Shown one piece after another: positions 38,967 through 50,200 of a DNA stretch of 64,000 nt. A program made the translations under genes and the position numbers. The DNA comes from Paenibacillus amylolyticus (GTDB lineage: Bacteria; Bacillota; Bacilli; Paenibacillales; Paenibacillaceae): contig NZ_CP121451.1 of NCBI RefSeq assembly GCF_029689945.1, positions 2,170,001 through 2,234,000 of the forward strand, written 5' to 3'. Numbering within the stretch: position 1 is the first letter of the stretch; each line of letters starts with the position of its first letter. The notes under the pieces are model-generated. The model did no database searches. It had not been told where the DNA came from and saw nothing but the letters and a program-made list of their open reading frames with translations.

Positions 38967-41131
38967 GTGAACGCGTTGAAGAAAGACCCGTTAGACTTAT
39001 CGCAAGAAGATTCCAAACCTCAAATAGAGTCGAATTCCGAAGAAAATGAGAAACAGCAAGAGAAGCAACATCAAACCCAACATGAAATCAAACACCAAGT
39101 CCAACATCCAAACGAGAAAGAGAGCAAGAGCAATCATACACCGTCCAGACGTTCTGCCACATCGCAGGAAACCCGCCAATCGGAAAAGCAGGAAGCACTT
39201 GATCAGCAAAGAGTACTGATTGCCAGCCCGGTTCGCCAGACAACGCCGGTGCTCCGTGAATTTCTGGATTCTCTGCATGCACTGGAGCGGACAACGGTGA
39301 AGACGGACTATCTGTTTGTAGATGATAACGTGGAAGAGGCCGCATCGAATATATTGCGTGAATTTGTGCTTCAGCATGAGGGAACGGTTATTCAAGCAGA
39401 TGAACAGGGCAGCGGAAATCCTGACAACAAAGGGGTGTACACCAAGGATGAGGGAGGACACTATTGGCAGGGTGAGCAGATTTGGCGTGTAGCCGGTTTG
39501 AAAAATCGCATATTGCAATATGCACGCGACAAGGACTACGATGCGGTCTTCCTGATTGATTCTGACTTGGTGCTGCATCCACGGACGCTGGAGCAACTTG
39601 TATCGAGTGGCAAGGATATTGTATCCAATATCTTTTGGACCCGCTGGCAGCCGGATGCCAGGGAAATGCCACAGGTATGGCTGCAAGATGAGTATGCCTT
39701 GTATCGCAGGGGTGGCAAAACATTGGACGGAACCGAGGTGGAGGATGAGGGCACACAAACGACTGCTTTCCTGAATCAGCTGCGGATTCCGGGTTGTTAT
39801 GAAGTTGGAGGGCTGGGGGCGTGTACCCTTATTCGCAAAAATGTGCTGGCAGCAGGCGTTTCCTATGACCAGATTCCGAATGTATCCTTCTGGGGCGAAG
39901 ATCGTCATTTCTGCATCCGTGCTCAGGCACTGGGTTTTTGTTTGTTCGTCGATACTCATTACCCCGCGTACCACATCTATCGTTTGTCTGAGCTGCCGGG
40001 GTATCTGCCTTTAACCGCAGGGCCAGACGTGGCGAAGAGACGATCAGTATTACCCTGTGTATGATTGTGAAAAATGAAGAAGCTTCCCTTGCCAGATGTC
40101 TGGACTCGGTCAACGGCATTGCCGATGAGATTGTCATCGTTGATACCGGTTCAACGGATCGTACCCGTCAGATTGCTGCCAGATATACGGATCGTATCGT
40201 TGATTTTGAATGGGTGGATGATTTTGCAGCAGCACGTAACTTTGCCTTCGATCAGGCGAAGAGCGAATATATTCTGTGGCTGGATGCCGATGATGTGTTT
40301 GAACCCGAAGATCGGGCGAAACTGATCGCCTTGAAATGTTCGCTGGACCCGGAAGTTGATAGTGTCACGATGGATTACCATCTGTCTTTCACAGCAGATG
40401 GCAAGGTTGCCTACAGCCTGCGCCGGAATCGCCTGGTGCGTCGGGATCGGCAATTTCGCTGGATTGGCGCGGTGCATGAGTATTTGGCCGTGGCGGGCAA
40501 TCTGCTGCATAGTGATATCGCGGTTACCCACAAAAAAGATAAGGAGTATACCGATCGGAATCTGCGAATCTATCGCAAGAGGGAACAGGCCGGAGAAGAA
40601 TTTGGGCCGCGCGATCTGTACTATTTCGGTAATGAACTGAAAGACCATGGACAGCATGAGGATGCGGTAAAGTATTATGAAAAGTTTCTGGATACCGGGC
40701 TGGGCTGGGTGGAAGATCAGATTGCTGCCTGCCAGAAGATTGCGGATTGCGAAGCTGCACTTGAACGTCCTGAACGGGAAGTGACTGCGTTGTTCCGATC
40801 ATTTGCTTATGATTTGCCAAGAGCTGAGATCTGCTGTCGATTGGGTGGTTATTTTGCCGACCGCGAAGATTACCGTAAAGCCCTGTTCTGGTACGAAGAG
40901 GCGACTCGTGCTGTGCGTCCTGATGATCCTATGGTGGTGCTGAATGAAGCAGCCTGGACCTGGATGCCGCATCTGCAACTCTGTGTCTGTTATGACCGGA
41001 TGGGTAACCGTGCCAAGGCACGGGAACATAATGATATCGCACTTGCCTATCATCCAACACATCCGAGCATATTATATAACGATCGTTACTTTAAAGAGCT
41101 GGAGAAGGATAACGTATTGGAAAATGCTTAG
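38967..41131 (+). CDS. Two-domain glycosyltransferase: Anp1-like + GT2 + helical repeats (one frame break)
   Basis: The start is GTG at 38967 after AAGGAGAGGAGA (TTG at 38976 is an alternative). Residues 1-85 are Gln/Glu/Lys-rich and low-complexity. Residues about 90-345 resemble Anp1-like glycosyltransferases (VLIASPVRQTTPVLREFL, FLIDSDLVLHP, WGEDRHFCIRAQALG). Then comes a GT2 domain (LCMIVKNEEASLARCLDSV, VDTGSTDRT, WLDADD) and TPR-like helices. The two parts lie in different frames. Restoring one G at 40020-40022 joins them through LTAGARRGEETISITLCM. The second frame has no start codon with a ribosome binding site, so one fused protein of about 721 residues is more likely than two. Acceptor unknown. 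Confidence 0.75.
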
Positions 41132-41154
41132 TATCTCAGCAGCAATGCAATAAG

Positions 41155-41213
41155 GCCTCTTTCGTGGAATTGAATGGGTGAATCAGTCCCATGTCCATGG
41201 AGAGGTTTTTTTT
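41155..41213 (+). terminator. Terminator after the glycosyltransferase genes
   Basis: CCTCT and AGAGG close a stem extended by TGGA/TCCA and an inner GGG/CCC pair. A run of eight T follows. Confidence 0.65.
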
Positions 41214-41386
41214 ACGTTGAAATGCAATCAATTCACCAGTATCTCTTGAATTCGGATTCACTTCAGAAATGGATTAATGTATTTCATCCAGGGGAGGATA
41301 TGCTTTACAATAATGAATAACGGAAAAGCGGTGAACATGATTACCTGTCTTCGGCTGCCGAATTGATGAAGCAAGGGGAATTGGAT

Positions 41387-42082
41387 ATGAATCTGACGGA
41401 AGTATTATTAGAATCGAGGCTGGTCGCGATTGTGCGCGGTATTAGCCGTGAAGCGGCAGTAACAGCTGGACAAGGCATGACAAGGGGTGGAATCCGATTG
41501 ATGGAAGTCACACTGAACACACCTGGAGCACATGATATTATTGCAGACTGGCGGGAGCGGCATGAAGGAAAGGCTTATGTTGGAGCGGGTACAGTACTCA
41601 ATGTGCAGATGGCGAAGGAAGCGGTCGCTGCAGGCGCACAATTTCTGGTGTCTCCCAATGTCGATCTGTCTGTCATTGAATATGCTGTAGAACATGGTGT
41701 CGAGATCTGGCCTGGAGCCATGACACCCACGGAAATTGTCGCTGCCCATGAAGCAGGAGCAAGAGTTGTGAAGCTGTTTCCAATGGCAAGTCTGGGCATT
41801 CCGTATCTGCGGGAGATCAAAGCTCCACTGAACCACATCCCATTGCTGGCAACAGGTGGTGCCACATTGGAGAATATTGCTGATTATTACGCAGCAGGCG
41901 CAGCTGCAGTGGGTCTGGGAAGTGCACTTTTACCACGAGAAGCCCTTGTCGCAGGAGATCATGAGCAGATTGCAGCATGTGCTCAGAGATTTGTGGAAGC
42001 AGCTGAAATCCTAGGCTCGGCTCCAGTGTCAGATGAGGAATATGTATATTTGGGTATATATATGAGGGTGCCATCCGCTTAA
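41387..42082 (+). CDS. Bifunctional KDPG/4-hydroxy-2-oxoglutarate aldolase (Eda/KdgA)
   Basis: It cleaves 2-keto-3-deoxy-6-phosphogluconate to pyruvate and glyceraldehyde 3-phosphate. The 231-residue class I aldolase shows LVAIVRGISREAAV, the catalytic Glu in MEVTLNTPGA, GAGTVLN, the Schiff-base Lys in ARVVKLFPMA and ATGGAT. The ATG at 41387 follows AAGGGGAATTGG. The reading from 41363 is longer but has no ribosome binding site. It completes the route from kduI/kduD, 16 kb away, once a KDG kinase acts; that kinase is not in the window. Confidence 0.93.
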   Translation: MNLTEVLLESRLVAIVRGISREAAVTAGQGMTRGGIRLMEVTLNTPGAHDIIADWRERHEGKAYVGAGTVLNVQMAKEAVAAGAQFLVSPNVDLSVIEYAVEHGVEIWPGAMTPTEIVAAHEAGARVVKLFPMASLGIPYLREIKAPLNHIPLLATGGATLENIADYYAAGAAAVGLGSALLPREALVAGDHEQIAACAQRFVEAAEILGSAPVSDEEYVYLGIYMRVPSA

Positions 42083-42187
42083 TTGTTGGATCAATCGTTA
42101 TCATAAAAAGCCACGTCATTTAACGTGTCGTTCATTCTATTGTTATATGATGGATGTATGCCAGAATTCGGAGAGGAGAGATGCCCT

Positions 42188-43114
42188 GTGAAAGCTAAAA
42201 CAATGATAGGCGGCATGCTCGCCGTAGCCGCAGTAACGGCAGGTGGATTATGGAAGGCGGCGGTAAAGAGCCAGACGCCCAAGAAAATCCCCATCACCCT
42301 GACACCTCCAATGCCATTTGAGGACGTGACCTTTGACAGTGGGGGAGGTCGGGTGCATGGCTGGTTCATTCCGGCCAGAGCCGACATTCCGAAACCATGG
42401 CCGCTGGTTATTATTGCACATGGCTGGGGCTCCAATCGCTCCCGAGTTCTTCGTTATGCAAGGCCAATCTGGGAAGCGGGATATGCCTTGTTTATGTATG
42501 ATGTCCGCAGTCATGGGGCCAGTGATCCGGTTCGGGCTGCATCTGCCTATCTGTTCCGGGATGACCTGCTCGCAGCGTTGCAATATACGACTGCACGACC
42601 AGAGATTGATGCAGATGCCATCGGAGTGCTTGGACATTCATTGGGTGGACTGGGTACGATTCTTGCTGTGACAGAAGGAATTCCTGTATCCGCAGTGATC
42701 ACGGATTCCATGCCCTCGCAATTTGAGGTTATCGTCAGTTCGGAGCTAAGACGTCGTCGTCTGCCTTTGTTTCCACTGGCCCAGTTAATTCCGAGAATCT
42801 GGTTCTGGCGACTGGGTGAATCTCTGAAATCCTATCGACAGCGTGATCCGGTGATGATGCTGAATGAACGGCGCAGGGGCATGCAACTGCCGATGCTGAT
42901 GGTGCACTCCAAGGGAGATAATTTTATTCCTCCGAGTGAGCTTGAATATTTTATGTCCAAAGCCGATCCACCTGTGGAACATCTATGGGTCAACAGCGGA
43001 GGTCACAGCTGTTCCGAGGAAGATCCCGCCTTCTGGGATACCGTTATTCCATTTTTGAAAACCCATGTCCAAGGTCAGGCGAAGTCGAACGATTCGTCTA
43101 TAATAAGTAGTTAA
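42188..43114 (+). CDS. Membrane-anchored alpha/beta hydrolase
   Basis: This is a 308-residue alpha/beta hydrolase starting at GTG after GGAGAGGAGAG. The N-terminal hydrophobic stretch (MIGGMLAVAAVTAGGLWKAA) looks like a signal anchor. The hydrolase core has IIAHGWGSNRSR, DVRSHGASD, the nucleophile Ser in LGHSLGGLG, Asp in HSKGDNFIP and His in SGGHSCSEED. It resembles YqkD-type hydrolases. Upstream codons to 42125 lie in frame but lack a ribosome binding site. Substrate unknown. Confidence 0.85.
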   Translation: MKAKTMIGGMLAVAAVTAGGLWKAAVKSQTPKKIPITLTPPMPFEDVTFDSGGGRVHGWFIPARADIPKPWPLVIIAHGWGSNRSRVLRYARPIWEAGYALFMYDVRSHGASDPVRAASAYLFRDDLLAALQYTTARPEIDADAIGVLGHSLGGLGTILAVTEGIPVSAVITDSMPSQFEVIVSSELRRRRLPLFPLAQLIPRIWFWRLGESLKSYRQRDPVMMLNERRRGMQLPMLMVHSKGDNFIPPSELEYFMSKADPPVEHLWVNSGGHSCSEEDPAFWDTVIPFLKTHVQGQAKSNDSSIISS

Positions 43115-43155
43115 CAGGGGAAATACAGCCTACATAAGCATGCAGGCTAAACGGG

Positions 43156-43183
43156 AAAACGCCAACGTGGTTGGCGTTTTTTT
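43156..43183 (+). terminator. Terminator after the alpha/beta hydrolase gene
   Basis: Perfect 11-bp arms AAAACGCCAAC and GTTGGCGTTTT with loop GTG, followed by TTT. Confidence 0.92.
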
Positions 43184-43340
43184 GCTTTTATGAGCAATAT
43201 GCAGAAATTCACATTTGTAAAATTGCCCGGAAAACGACGATTAAAAAGGAAGCTTATGGTATCATAGAATAGACTGGCAATATTCATGCGAGGTTATTTG
43301 TTATGCTTCTTTGTATGAAATTGAAGGGAGAGGTCCAGAT

Positions 43341-45733
43341 TTGAGTTTGAATTGGAAGTTTAATGTACGCATCAAAATGTTCGCCACCAAAGCAACAACT
43401 GCAGCGATGGCAACACTGCTGCTTGCTTCGCAAACACCAGGTTTTGCAGGCAGTGCATCAGCCGCGCAAGCAGAGCAGGTGAACGAAGCGACAACGGGGA
43501 AAACGATCAACTAGACGCAACCAGCAATGACGTGCCGGAGGGAGCGAAAATCTCATCCAGGCAAGCCAGCGAGAATATACTTAAATTATTTCCATTGTTA
43601 AAAAAAGCAACGATCTCATCTGCACGATTCGATTCAACTAATTCCTATCCACCGCCAGACTACAAGGCATGGGAGATTGGATTCCAGATTACACAAGGCA
43701 ATCATACATCAGGATTTAGTGCAACTGTACATGCAGGCACAGGGGAAGTGTTAAGTGTACATTTGCCATCGGATATTATGGATAAACATGTCTCGGAATC
43801 GGATGTGAAGCTAACCAAAGCTGAGGCCGAAGAAAAGGCCGTGGCATTGTTGTACCAAGCAATTCCGGGTCTTAAGGACAAGGAATATGCTCCACTTGGA
43901 GATGTGTATTCTTCGATCGAACAACAGTCATTGTTTGGCAGAACAGAGTATCGATATGCTTACCAGTTAAAGCATGACGGGTTGTTATCTGATGCAGAGA
44001 CCGTCTACATCAATGTGGACGAAAGTGGTTTGGTAACAGGGTACTCGCGAGGGACTACCGCAGCCAAGTATCCTTCATCGAAACCGGGAGCTTCAGAAGA
44101 GAAGGCCAGACAGCAGTTTGAAGAACAGTTCGATGTGGAACTGGCTTATATCTCCAAAGATCGTCTGTCTTCCAAACAGGGTCAGCAGTACTACCTTGGA
44201 TATACACCGAAAGAGATCAGTATCGTTCCAATTGAAGCCAATACATTGGAACGGATTAATACATTAACAGGTAAAGCTGTAGATGAGAACTCTTTACAGC
44301 AGGATACGAAGTTGAAAGGCGATGTGACTCCTTTTGTCCCGGCCACGGGTACGCGATTAAATGTTCAGCAGGCCGCCAATCGGGTTGCAACGAACTTTGA
44401 TATTCCCAAGGGTTATAAGCTGGAACATAGCCAGTTGAGCAAGGGAAATTACTGGGGTCCGAACAATCAGGTATGGAGTCTGAGCTGGAGCGATCGAAGT
44501 GCCAATATGTCCTATATGTTTATGCGGGATATCTCAGCACAGGTCGATGCAGTTACTGGACAGATCTACAGCTATACGATGATGCAACGAATGGGACAGG
44601 AGTTGGAACAGGAGAAGCCGGCTGTAGAGAAGGAAGGAAGCACCGTAACGCGGAAGCAGGCAGAGAAACTCGCGATGAATACGGTCATTGCGTTAGTTCC
44701 AGATGCAACGGAGCAGTTCCGACTTGCCAACGTTATTGAGGTAGACGATGCACGTACATTTATGTTCCAGCGTTATCTGAACGGAATTCTGGTCAAGGAT
44801 GATACCGCACAAGTGCAGGTGCTGAACAACGGTACGATTAACGAGTTCTATACGCGTATTGCGGCAACGCCTGAACAACTGCCGGCAGATGTTAAGCCAG
44901 CCATCAGTTATGAAGAGGCCAAGGCAATCTATCTGGAGGAGTTCAAGCTGATTCTGGCGTATTCTCGTTACGGTGGATGGGGTATGAATAGCGGTGAAGT
45001 CATCCCGGTGGGAGTTAAGCTAGCTTATATGCCTACACGTGATGAGAATTCAATCTATGGCAACTATGAAGCGCTGGATGCGAACACAGGAAAGTGGACG
45101 CCTTTATATGGAGACACCAGCTCTGCAACCAAGGCTGAACCTACGGATATCTTGGGTCATGTAGCCGAAGCAGCTCTCCGCAGTATGACACAGCACGGTG
45201 TATTGCTTGCCGATGAGCAGGGACGTGTATTCCCGGATCGTGTGATTACTCGTGGAGATTGGTTTAACTATCTGGCAAGAGCGATTAATCCAAATATGGA
45301 TCTGTACTACAGTGGGGACGGAGAAGACAAGCTATACGCTGATGTGACGCCTGATAGTCCGTATTATAAGGCAATCAAGGTGTTAATCGATCAACGCTGG
45401 CTTGCCGGAGCGGACCCTGAACAGAATCTGAATCCGCAGGAAGAGATGACACGTGAAGAATTGGCCGTGCTGCTTGTGCGTATATTACGCTATGAGAAGC
45501 TGGCCGGATTCTACACGTTGCCATCCGACCTTCCCAATATCGCGGATGCCAGTGCCATCTCGAGTAAAGGGGCTGTTTCCCTGAGTTTGAAGCTGGGATT
45601 GCTTCCTTCGATTGAAGGGCGATTCATGCCTGCTCGCAAAGTGACCGTAGCTGAAGCGTCACAGGTATTGGAACGGCTGGCGAAGCTTCAAGGCAAGACA
45701 GATACGTTTATGAGCGGTAATCGTCTGTATTAG
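43341..45733 (+). CDS. Secreted YcdB/YcdC-domain protein with SLH domains (one frame break)
   Basis: This is a predicted cell-envelope protein. The start is TTG at 43341, seven bases after GGGAGAGG. A signal peptide follows (FATKATTAAMATLLLASQ, cleavage near ASAAQA). The middle contains repeated PepSY/YcdB-like modules (TKAEAEEKAVALLYQ, TRKQAEKLAMNTV, ISYEEAKAIYLEEF). The C-terminal 200 residues contain S-layer homology modules (FPDRVITRGDWFNYLARAI, LNPQEEMTREELAVLLVRIL, FMPARKVTVAEASQVLERL) that bind cell-wall polymers. The frame breaks at G run 43496-43499. One extra G gives ATTGENDQLDATSNDVPEG. Repaired length is about 797 residues. Its function beyond wall attachment is unknown. Confidence 0.85.
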
Positions 45734-45804
45734 ACGAGATATCACTCATATTATGCCCGTGTGAATCATAGGCTGAAGATAACGGGTTTATTGAACTGAA
45801 GACA

Positions 45805-45832
45805 GAGAGACCTTCCATAGAAGGTCTCTTTT
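45805..45832 (+). terminator. Terminator after the SLH protein gene
   Basis: AGAGACCTT and AAGGTCTCT with a six-base loop, followed by TTT. Confidence 0.88.
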
Positions 45833-45921
45833 AATTTGCTTTGACAAAACTAGAATGACGTCAGAGCCTTTTGTGATACAATAGGGCGTGAGAACTTTGC
45901 AAAGAAGGGTGGGTTCCTTTC

Positions 45922-47049
45922 ATGGGTAAGAACGGGAAACGAATTATCACCATACTGCTGGCAGGCTGTCTGATTGCCGTTGCGTTACCACGTACGGTTG
46001 ATCTGGATCAATTGTATGCTGCATCAGGAACATCGGATATATCCACGGCAACGGATTTGCGCCAGACCTTGCTTACCGCAATGTCACAGCGGACGGAGGA
46101 ACTTGTTTTTACATACAAAGGCAATGTGAAGGGCCTCAAAAAACAATTACAAACCTCCATCGATGAGGCAATGAAGAGTGACCCCTATATCCAATATACC
46201 GTTAAAAGTTATGCATTTAATTATAAAGGCTCCAATGTATCCGCCGAAGTACATGTGACGCTCTCCTACCGGGAGACCAAGGAACAGACCGACTATGTGA
46301 ATCGCAAAGTCACGAACGTGTTGAAAGAAATCATCAAACCCGGCATGACGGATCATGAGAAGGTCAAGGTCATCCATGATTGGATTGTGCTTAATCTTTC
46401 CTACGATACTTCGCTCAAGAAATATACTGCCTACGACGGGCTTGTTACAGGCAGTACCGTCTGTCAGGGATACTCCTTGCTGGCTTATCGGATGCTGGAG
46501 CGAGTCGGTATTGATAACCGGATTGTGGAAGGTACAGCAGGGGGACAGCTTCATGCCTGGAATATCGTGAACCTGGATGGCAAGTGGTATCACATGGACA
46601 CCACCTGGGATGATCCTACCCCTGATCGCAAAGGTAAGGTAAGTCACAGCTATTATTTGCTGAGTGATGATGAGATGGCACGTGACCATATCTGGACAGG
46701 CAAAAGCAAGTACCCCGCTGCGCCGGCCCCATATCGGGAAGCTCTATTGAAGCTGGTGAAAGCGGGAGATAGCAAACAGGCGGCTTATCAGAAGCTGTAT
46801 CATGCGCTGGACTATTCCCTGTATGATGAACAGGATGCGGTTAAAGGCCATGCTGCGCTGAAGACCAAGGTTCAAAGTACACTGAAGGAAGGCGGAACCT
46901 CGCTCACATTCAGGTACAAGGGTACGGAGGCCGGATTGATTGAAGATTTGCAGGGGTTGTACCAGCTTGGCATGAAATCGATATCCTATTATGTGTCCAA
47001 GATGGAAGGTACTACGGACCTGCGAGTCAAAATTAACTGGACGTTATAA
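45922..47049 (+). CDS. Secreted transglutaminase-like protein
   Basis: This is a 375-residue exported protein with a signal peptide (RIITILLAGCLIAVALP). The transglutaminase/protease-like core has the catalytic triad Cys in STVCQGYSLLAYRM, His in GGQLHAWNIV and Asp in YHMDTTWDDP. Similar 75-residue modules before and after the core (EELVFTYKGNVKGL and TSLTFRYKGTEAGL) look like an internal duplication. AGAAGGGTGGG precedes the ATG. A role in surface-protein crosslinking or peptide cleavage is possible but not shown. Confidence 0.85.
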   Translation: MGKNGKRIITILLAGCLIAVALPRTVDLDQLYAASGTSDISTATDLRQTLLTAMSQRTEELVFTYKGNVKGLKKQLQTSIDEAMKSDPYIQYTVKSYAFNYKGSNVSAEVHVTLSYRETKEQTDYVNRKVTNVLKEIIKPGMTDHEKVKVIHDWIVLNLSYDTSLKKYTAYDGLVTGSTVCQGYSLLAYRMLERVGIDNRIVEGTAGGQLHAWNIVNLDGKWYHMDTTWDDPTPDRKGKVSHSYYLLSDDEMARDHIWTGKSKYPAAPAPYREALLKLVKAGDSKQAAYQKLYHALDYSLYDEQDAVKGHAALKTKVQSTLKEGGTSLTFRYKGTEAGLIEDLQGLYQLGMKSISYYVSKMEGTTDLRVKINWTL

Positions 47050-47062
47050 TCATCGTTATAGC

Positions 47063-47094
47063 AGGATGCTCCGCTTGAGGAGTGTCCTTTTTTT
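47063..47094 (+). terminator. Terminator after the transglutaminase gene
   Basis: AGGATGCTCC and GGAGTGTCCT with a six-base loop and seven T residues. Confidence 0.85.
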
Positions 47095-47212
47095 GCGTTC
47101 AATTCGGGATCAAGGCCGAGGGTTTATGCGTTGTCTATTTTTTGTATATGTCGCTTTGCTATTCTAATCTTCGGCGTATGCCAACACTACGTACGAGGAG
47201 GATGTGCAAAAA

Positions 47213-50200
47213 ATGAGGAAAAAAGTGAGCATAGTGATCATTGCTTTATTGCTGGTCACGCAAATGATGCAGGGTTGGATATTTACACCAACGATGCATG
47301 CTCAGGATGAATTAACTAATTTGCCAGCCAGTGCAATGAGTGATACAGCGGTAGAAGATGGTTCGGCAGGTTCGGGAGAAGTGACAGAAGATCCTGCCAT
47401 TCCGGAAGAAGATGAGGATGTCAGTACTCCGGAAGATCAGGATGCCAGTACTCCAGAAGATCAGGAGGAAAATACGATGCATCTGCTTGGTGCAGCTGCA
47501 GGTCCGGTCATTACAGATCAGTTGATTACCAGTGTGCAGATGTACAATCAGGCACCGCAAGACAATGGAAATGGAACGATTGAAATCAGAGGCGATAAAA
47601 TTGAGGATATTCGTCCACGCATTCAGGATGAGGTGGCTGTTGTCTTTACATGGGGACTTGCAAATGACACCCACAACTACAGCGATGGTTCCACGTACAC
47701 CTTCCATTTGCCCGATAAATTCATCATAGGATCACAGCTTAAAGGCGATCTGGATGGCGGTGTTGGGGAGTATGTGGTGAATCCAGATGGCACAATCATG
47801 TTTACCTTTAATGAACTGATTGAGCATGCGCAGCTGGAAGGCAACTTCTATGTGTGGATTAAGTTCGATGAGAGCAAGATGGACGATGGCTTGAAACAAC
47901 AGATAGATTTTAGTTCCGTGGGACAGGGCATCATTGATGTGCATTTTGCCAACACAGCCATAGATAAGTTGAAGAAATCGGGAAGCGCGAACAAAAACAA
48001 CTTCAACTCAGATGAAATTAAGTGGACCGTAGACTTTAACCAGGGTGAGAAGGCATTGAAAAATGCGGTCCTTACAGATACTTTTCCAGCAAATCTGGAA
48101 CTCAAGGGAAATATCGAAATTCGTGAATTGGAAGTGCAATTGAATGGATCTGTAAAAGAAGGTCCGGTAGTTCAAACGGAACCACAGTTTCCCATTCAAT
48201 TGGGAGACACCGATAAGGCCTATCGTGTAACCTATACAACGAGTGTTAAAGCACCAACGACTGCTCCGTTCACCAATGTGGAGTACCAAAACCAGGTGGC
48301 GCTTACAACGGATCAAAGCGAGCATAACGAGACGGATATTGGCCGAGTTCGTGTGAGTTTTAACGAGCCTTTGAACAAGTCAGGCCAAGATAGTGCGTAT
48401 GATCCGGTGACACAGACGATCACATGGAAAGTGCAATATAACTACAATCAGCAGGAAATCATGCAAGCGAATGCATGGATTGAAGACCGTTTTGATACAG
48501 CCAAACAGCAACTAATCAACAATTCCGTCAACGTGTACCAAGTGGACATTAATGCAAGCGGAGCGGCTTCGAATCGGACGTTAATCAATGCAAATGAGTA
48601 CACACTTGAAGCGCTGAATACAGGATTTGATGACGGCTTCAGATTGCATTTTAAGAACGACATTAACAAGGCCTATGAGATCGAATATGCTACACAATCC
48701 ATTCATCGTGTTTATACGAATGACACCGTTACGAACACAGTGAACATGTATGATGGCACTTCAAAAACAGGCCGGAAAGACATTCAGGAAGTCATTTTTG
48801 CAAAAAGTGTAAAAAGTGAAAACTTCAATACCAAAGAAATCGAGTGGCAGCTGGTTCTGAACCGTGATTTGCAGGACATGACGGATATCGTCATAACCGA
48901 CAATTACGAAGGCAGACACATGAAACTGATTCCGGGTAGTCTTAAGATTAGTGGTGTTAACAAGGACGACTTTGAACTGATTCCAGACCCGGCTGATCCA
49001 ACGTATGAAAAAGGATTCTCCGTTCGTCTGAAGGACGGCGTTACCATTAACACGCAACATGTCATTACCTATACAACGAGCTTTGACCCGACGGCAGGTA
49101 TGCCAACCGATAATGAATATCGCAACTCGGCCAAGATCGATTGGGAAGAGTCCAATGTAGCACAAACAGCGATTACCAAATCGGCTATGGTCAAACCACA
49201 GGAGTACACCATTCAAAATGGTAACAAGAAGGGTGAATACAGCGCCAAAGACAAAACGATCACCTGGACCATTGATGTAAACTACAACTTGTTCGATATT
49301 CAGGAAGCCATCCTCAAGGATGCTTACACGGGTAACCAATCTTTTGTAGACGGTTCATTGAAGGTTCATGAGCTGGTGTTGCAGGGAGAAATAATGTTAC
49401 CGCAATCGGTGGCGAGGTTGCACTGACAGATGGACAATTCCAACTGAACGCGGACGGTAAAGGTTTTGTATTGGATCTGGGTAACATCGGCAAAGCAGCT
49501 TATCGCATTCAGTATCAAACGAGCCTGGATGGACCTTACTCCGTGGAAGGCACGTATGCCAACCAAGCTGTACTAACCGACGGTGAGGGCGGTGAAGAGC
49601 GCTTTAACAGATCAGCGAGCGTCACGCCAGCACACGGTGGTGTGTATGTACAAAAAACAGGTCAACAGATCGGTACAACGGATAAAGCATCATGGACGGT
49701 AAATATCAATCCAAGTCAATCTTATGTTCCAGCGGGTACTCCATTAACAGATACCTTGTCGGAGAACCAAATTTTATTGGCCGATTCATTGAAATTATAT
49801 GCAACGAACCTGCCTGCCAACAATTCAGGCAATGTATCCAACAAAGCTGGACTGGTTGATCCGGCGGATTATGAATTGATCGTGGAAGGCAATACATTTA
49901 CCCTCACATTCAATAAAGATATCCATACGGCATTCATTCTGGAATATCAGTCCTATATTAATGCCGATCATGGCGCTCGAATTGAGAATAAAGTTGAATT
50001 CGCAGGTCAGTCTTCCTCAGTGGTAGGCGAAGGCAATCAGGTGGGTATCAAAGTTTCATTGGCTGGAGCGGGTGGAGGAGCCTCCACAGGTCTGGGCAAG
50101 ATTAGAATTCACAAAGTCAGTGATACAGGACTTCCACTGGAAGGTGCCATCTTCGCAATATATAATGCGTCTGGAACTACGCTCCTGGAAACATTGAAAC

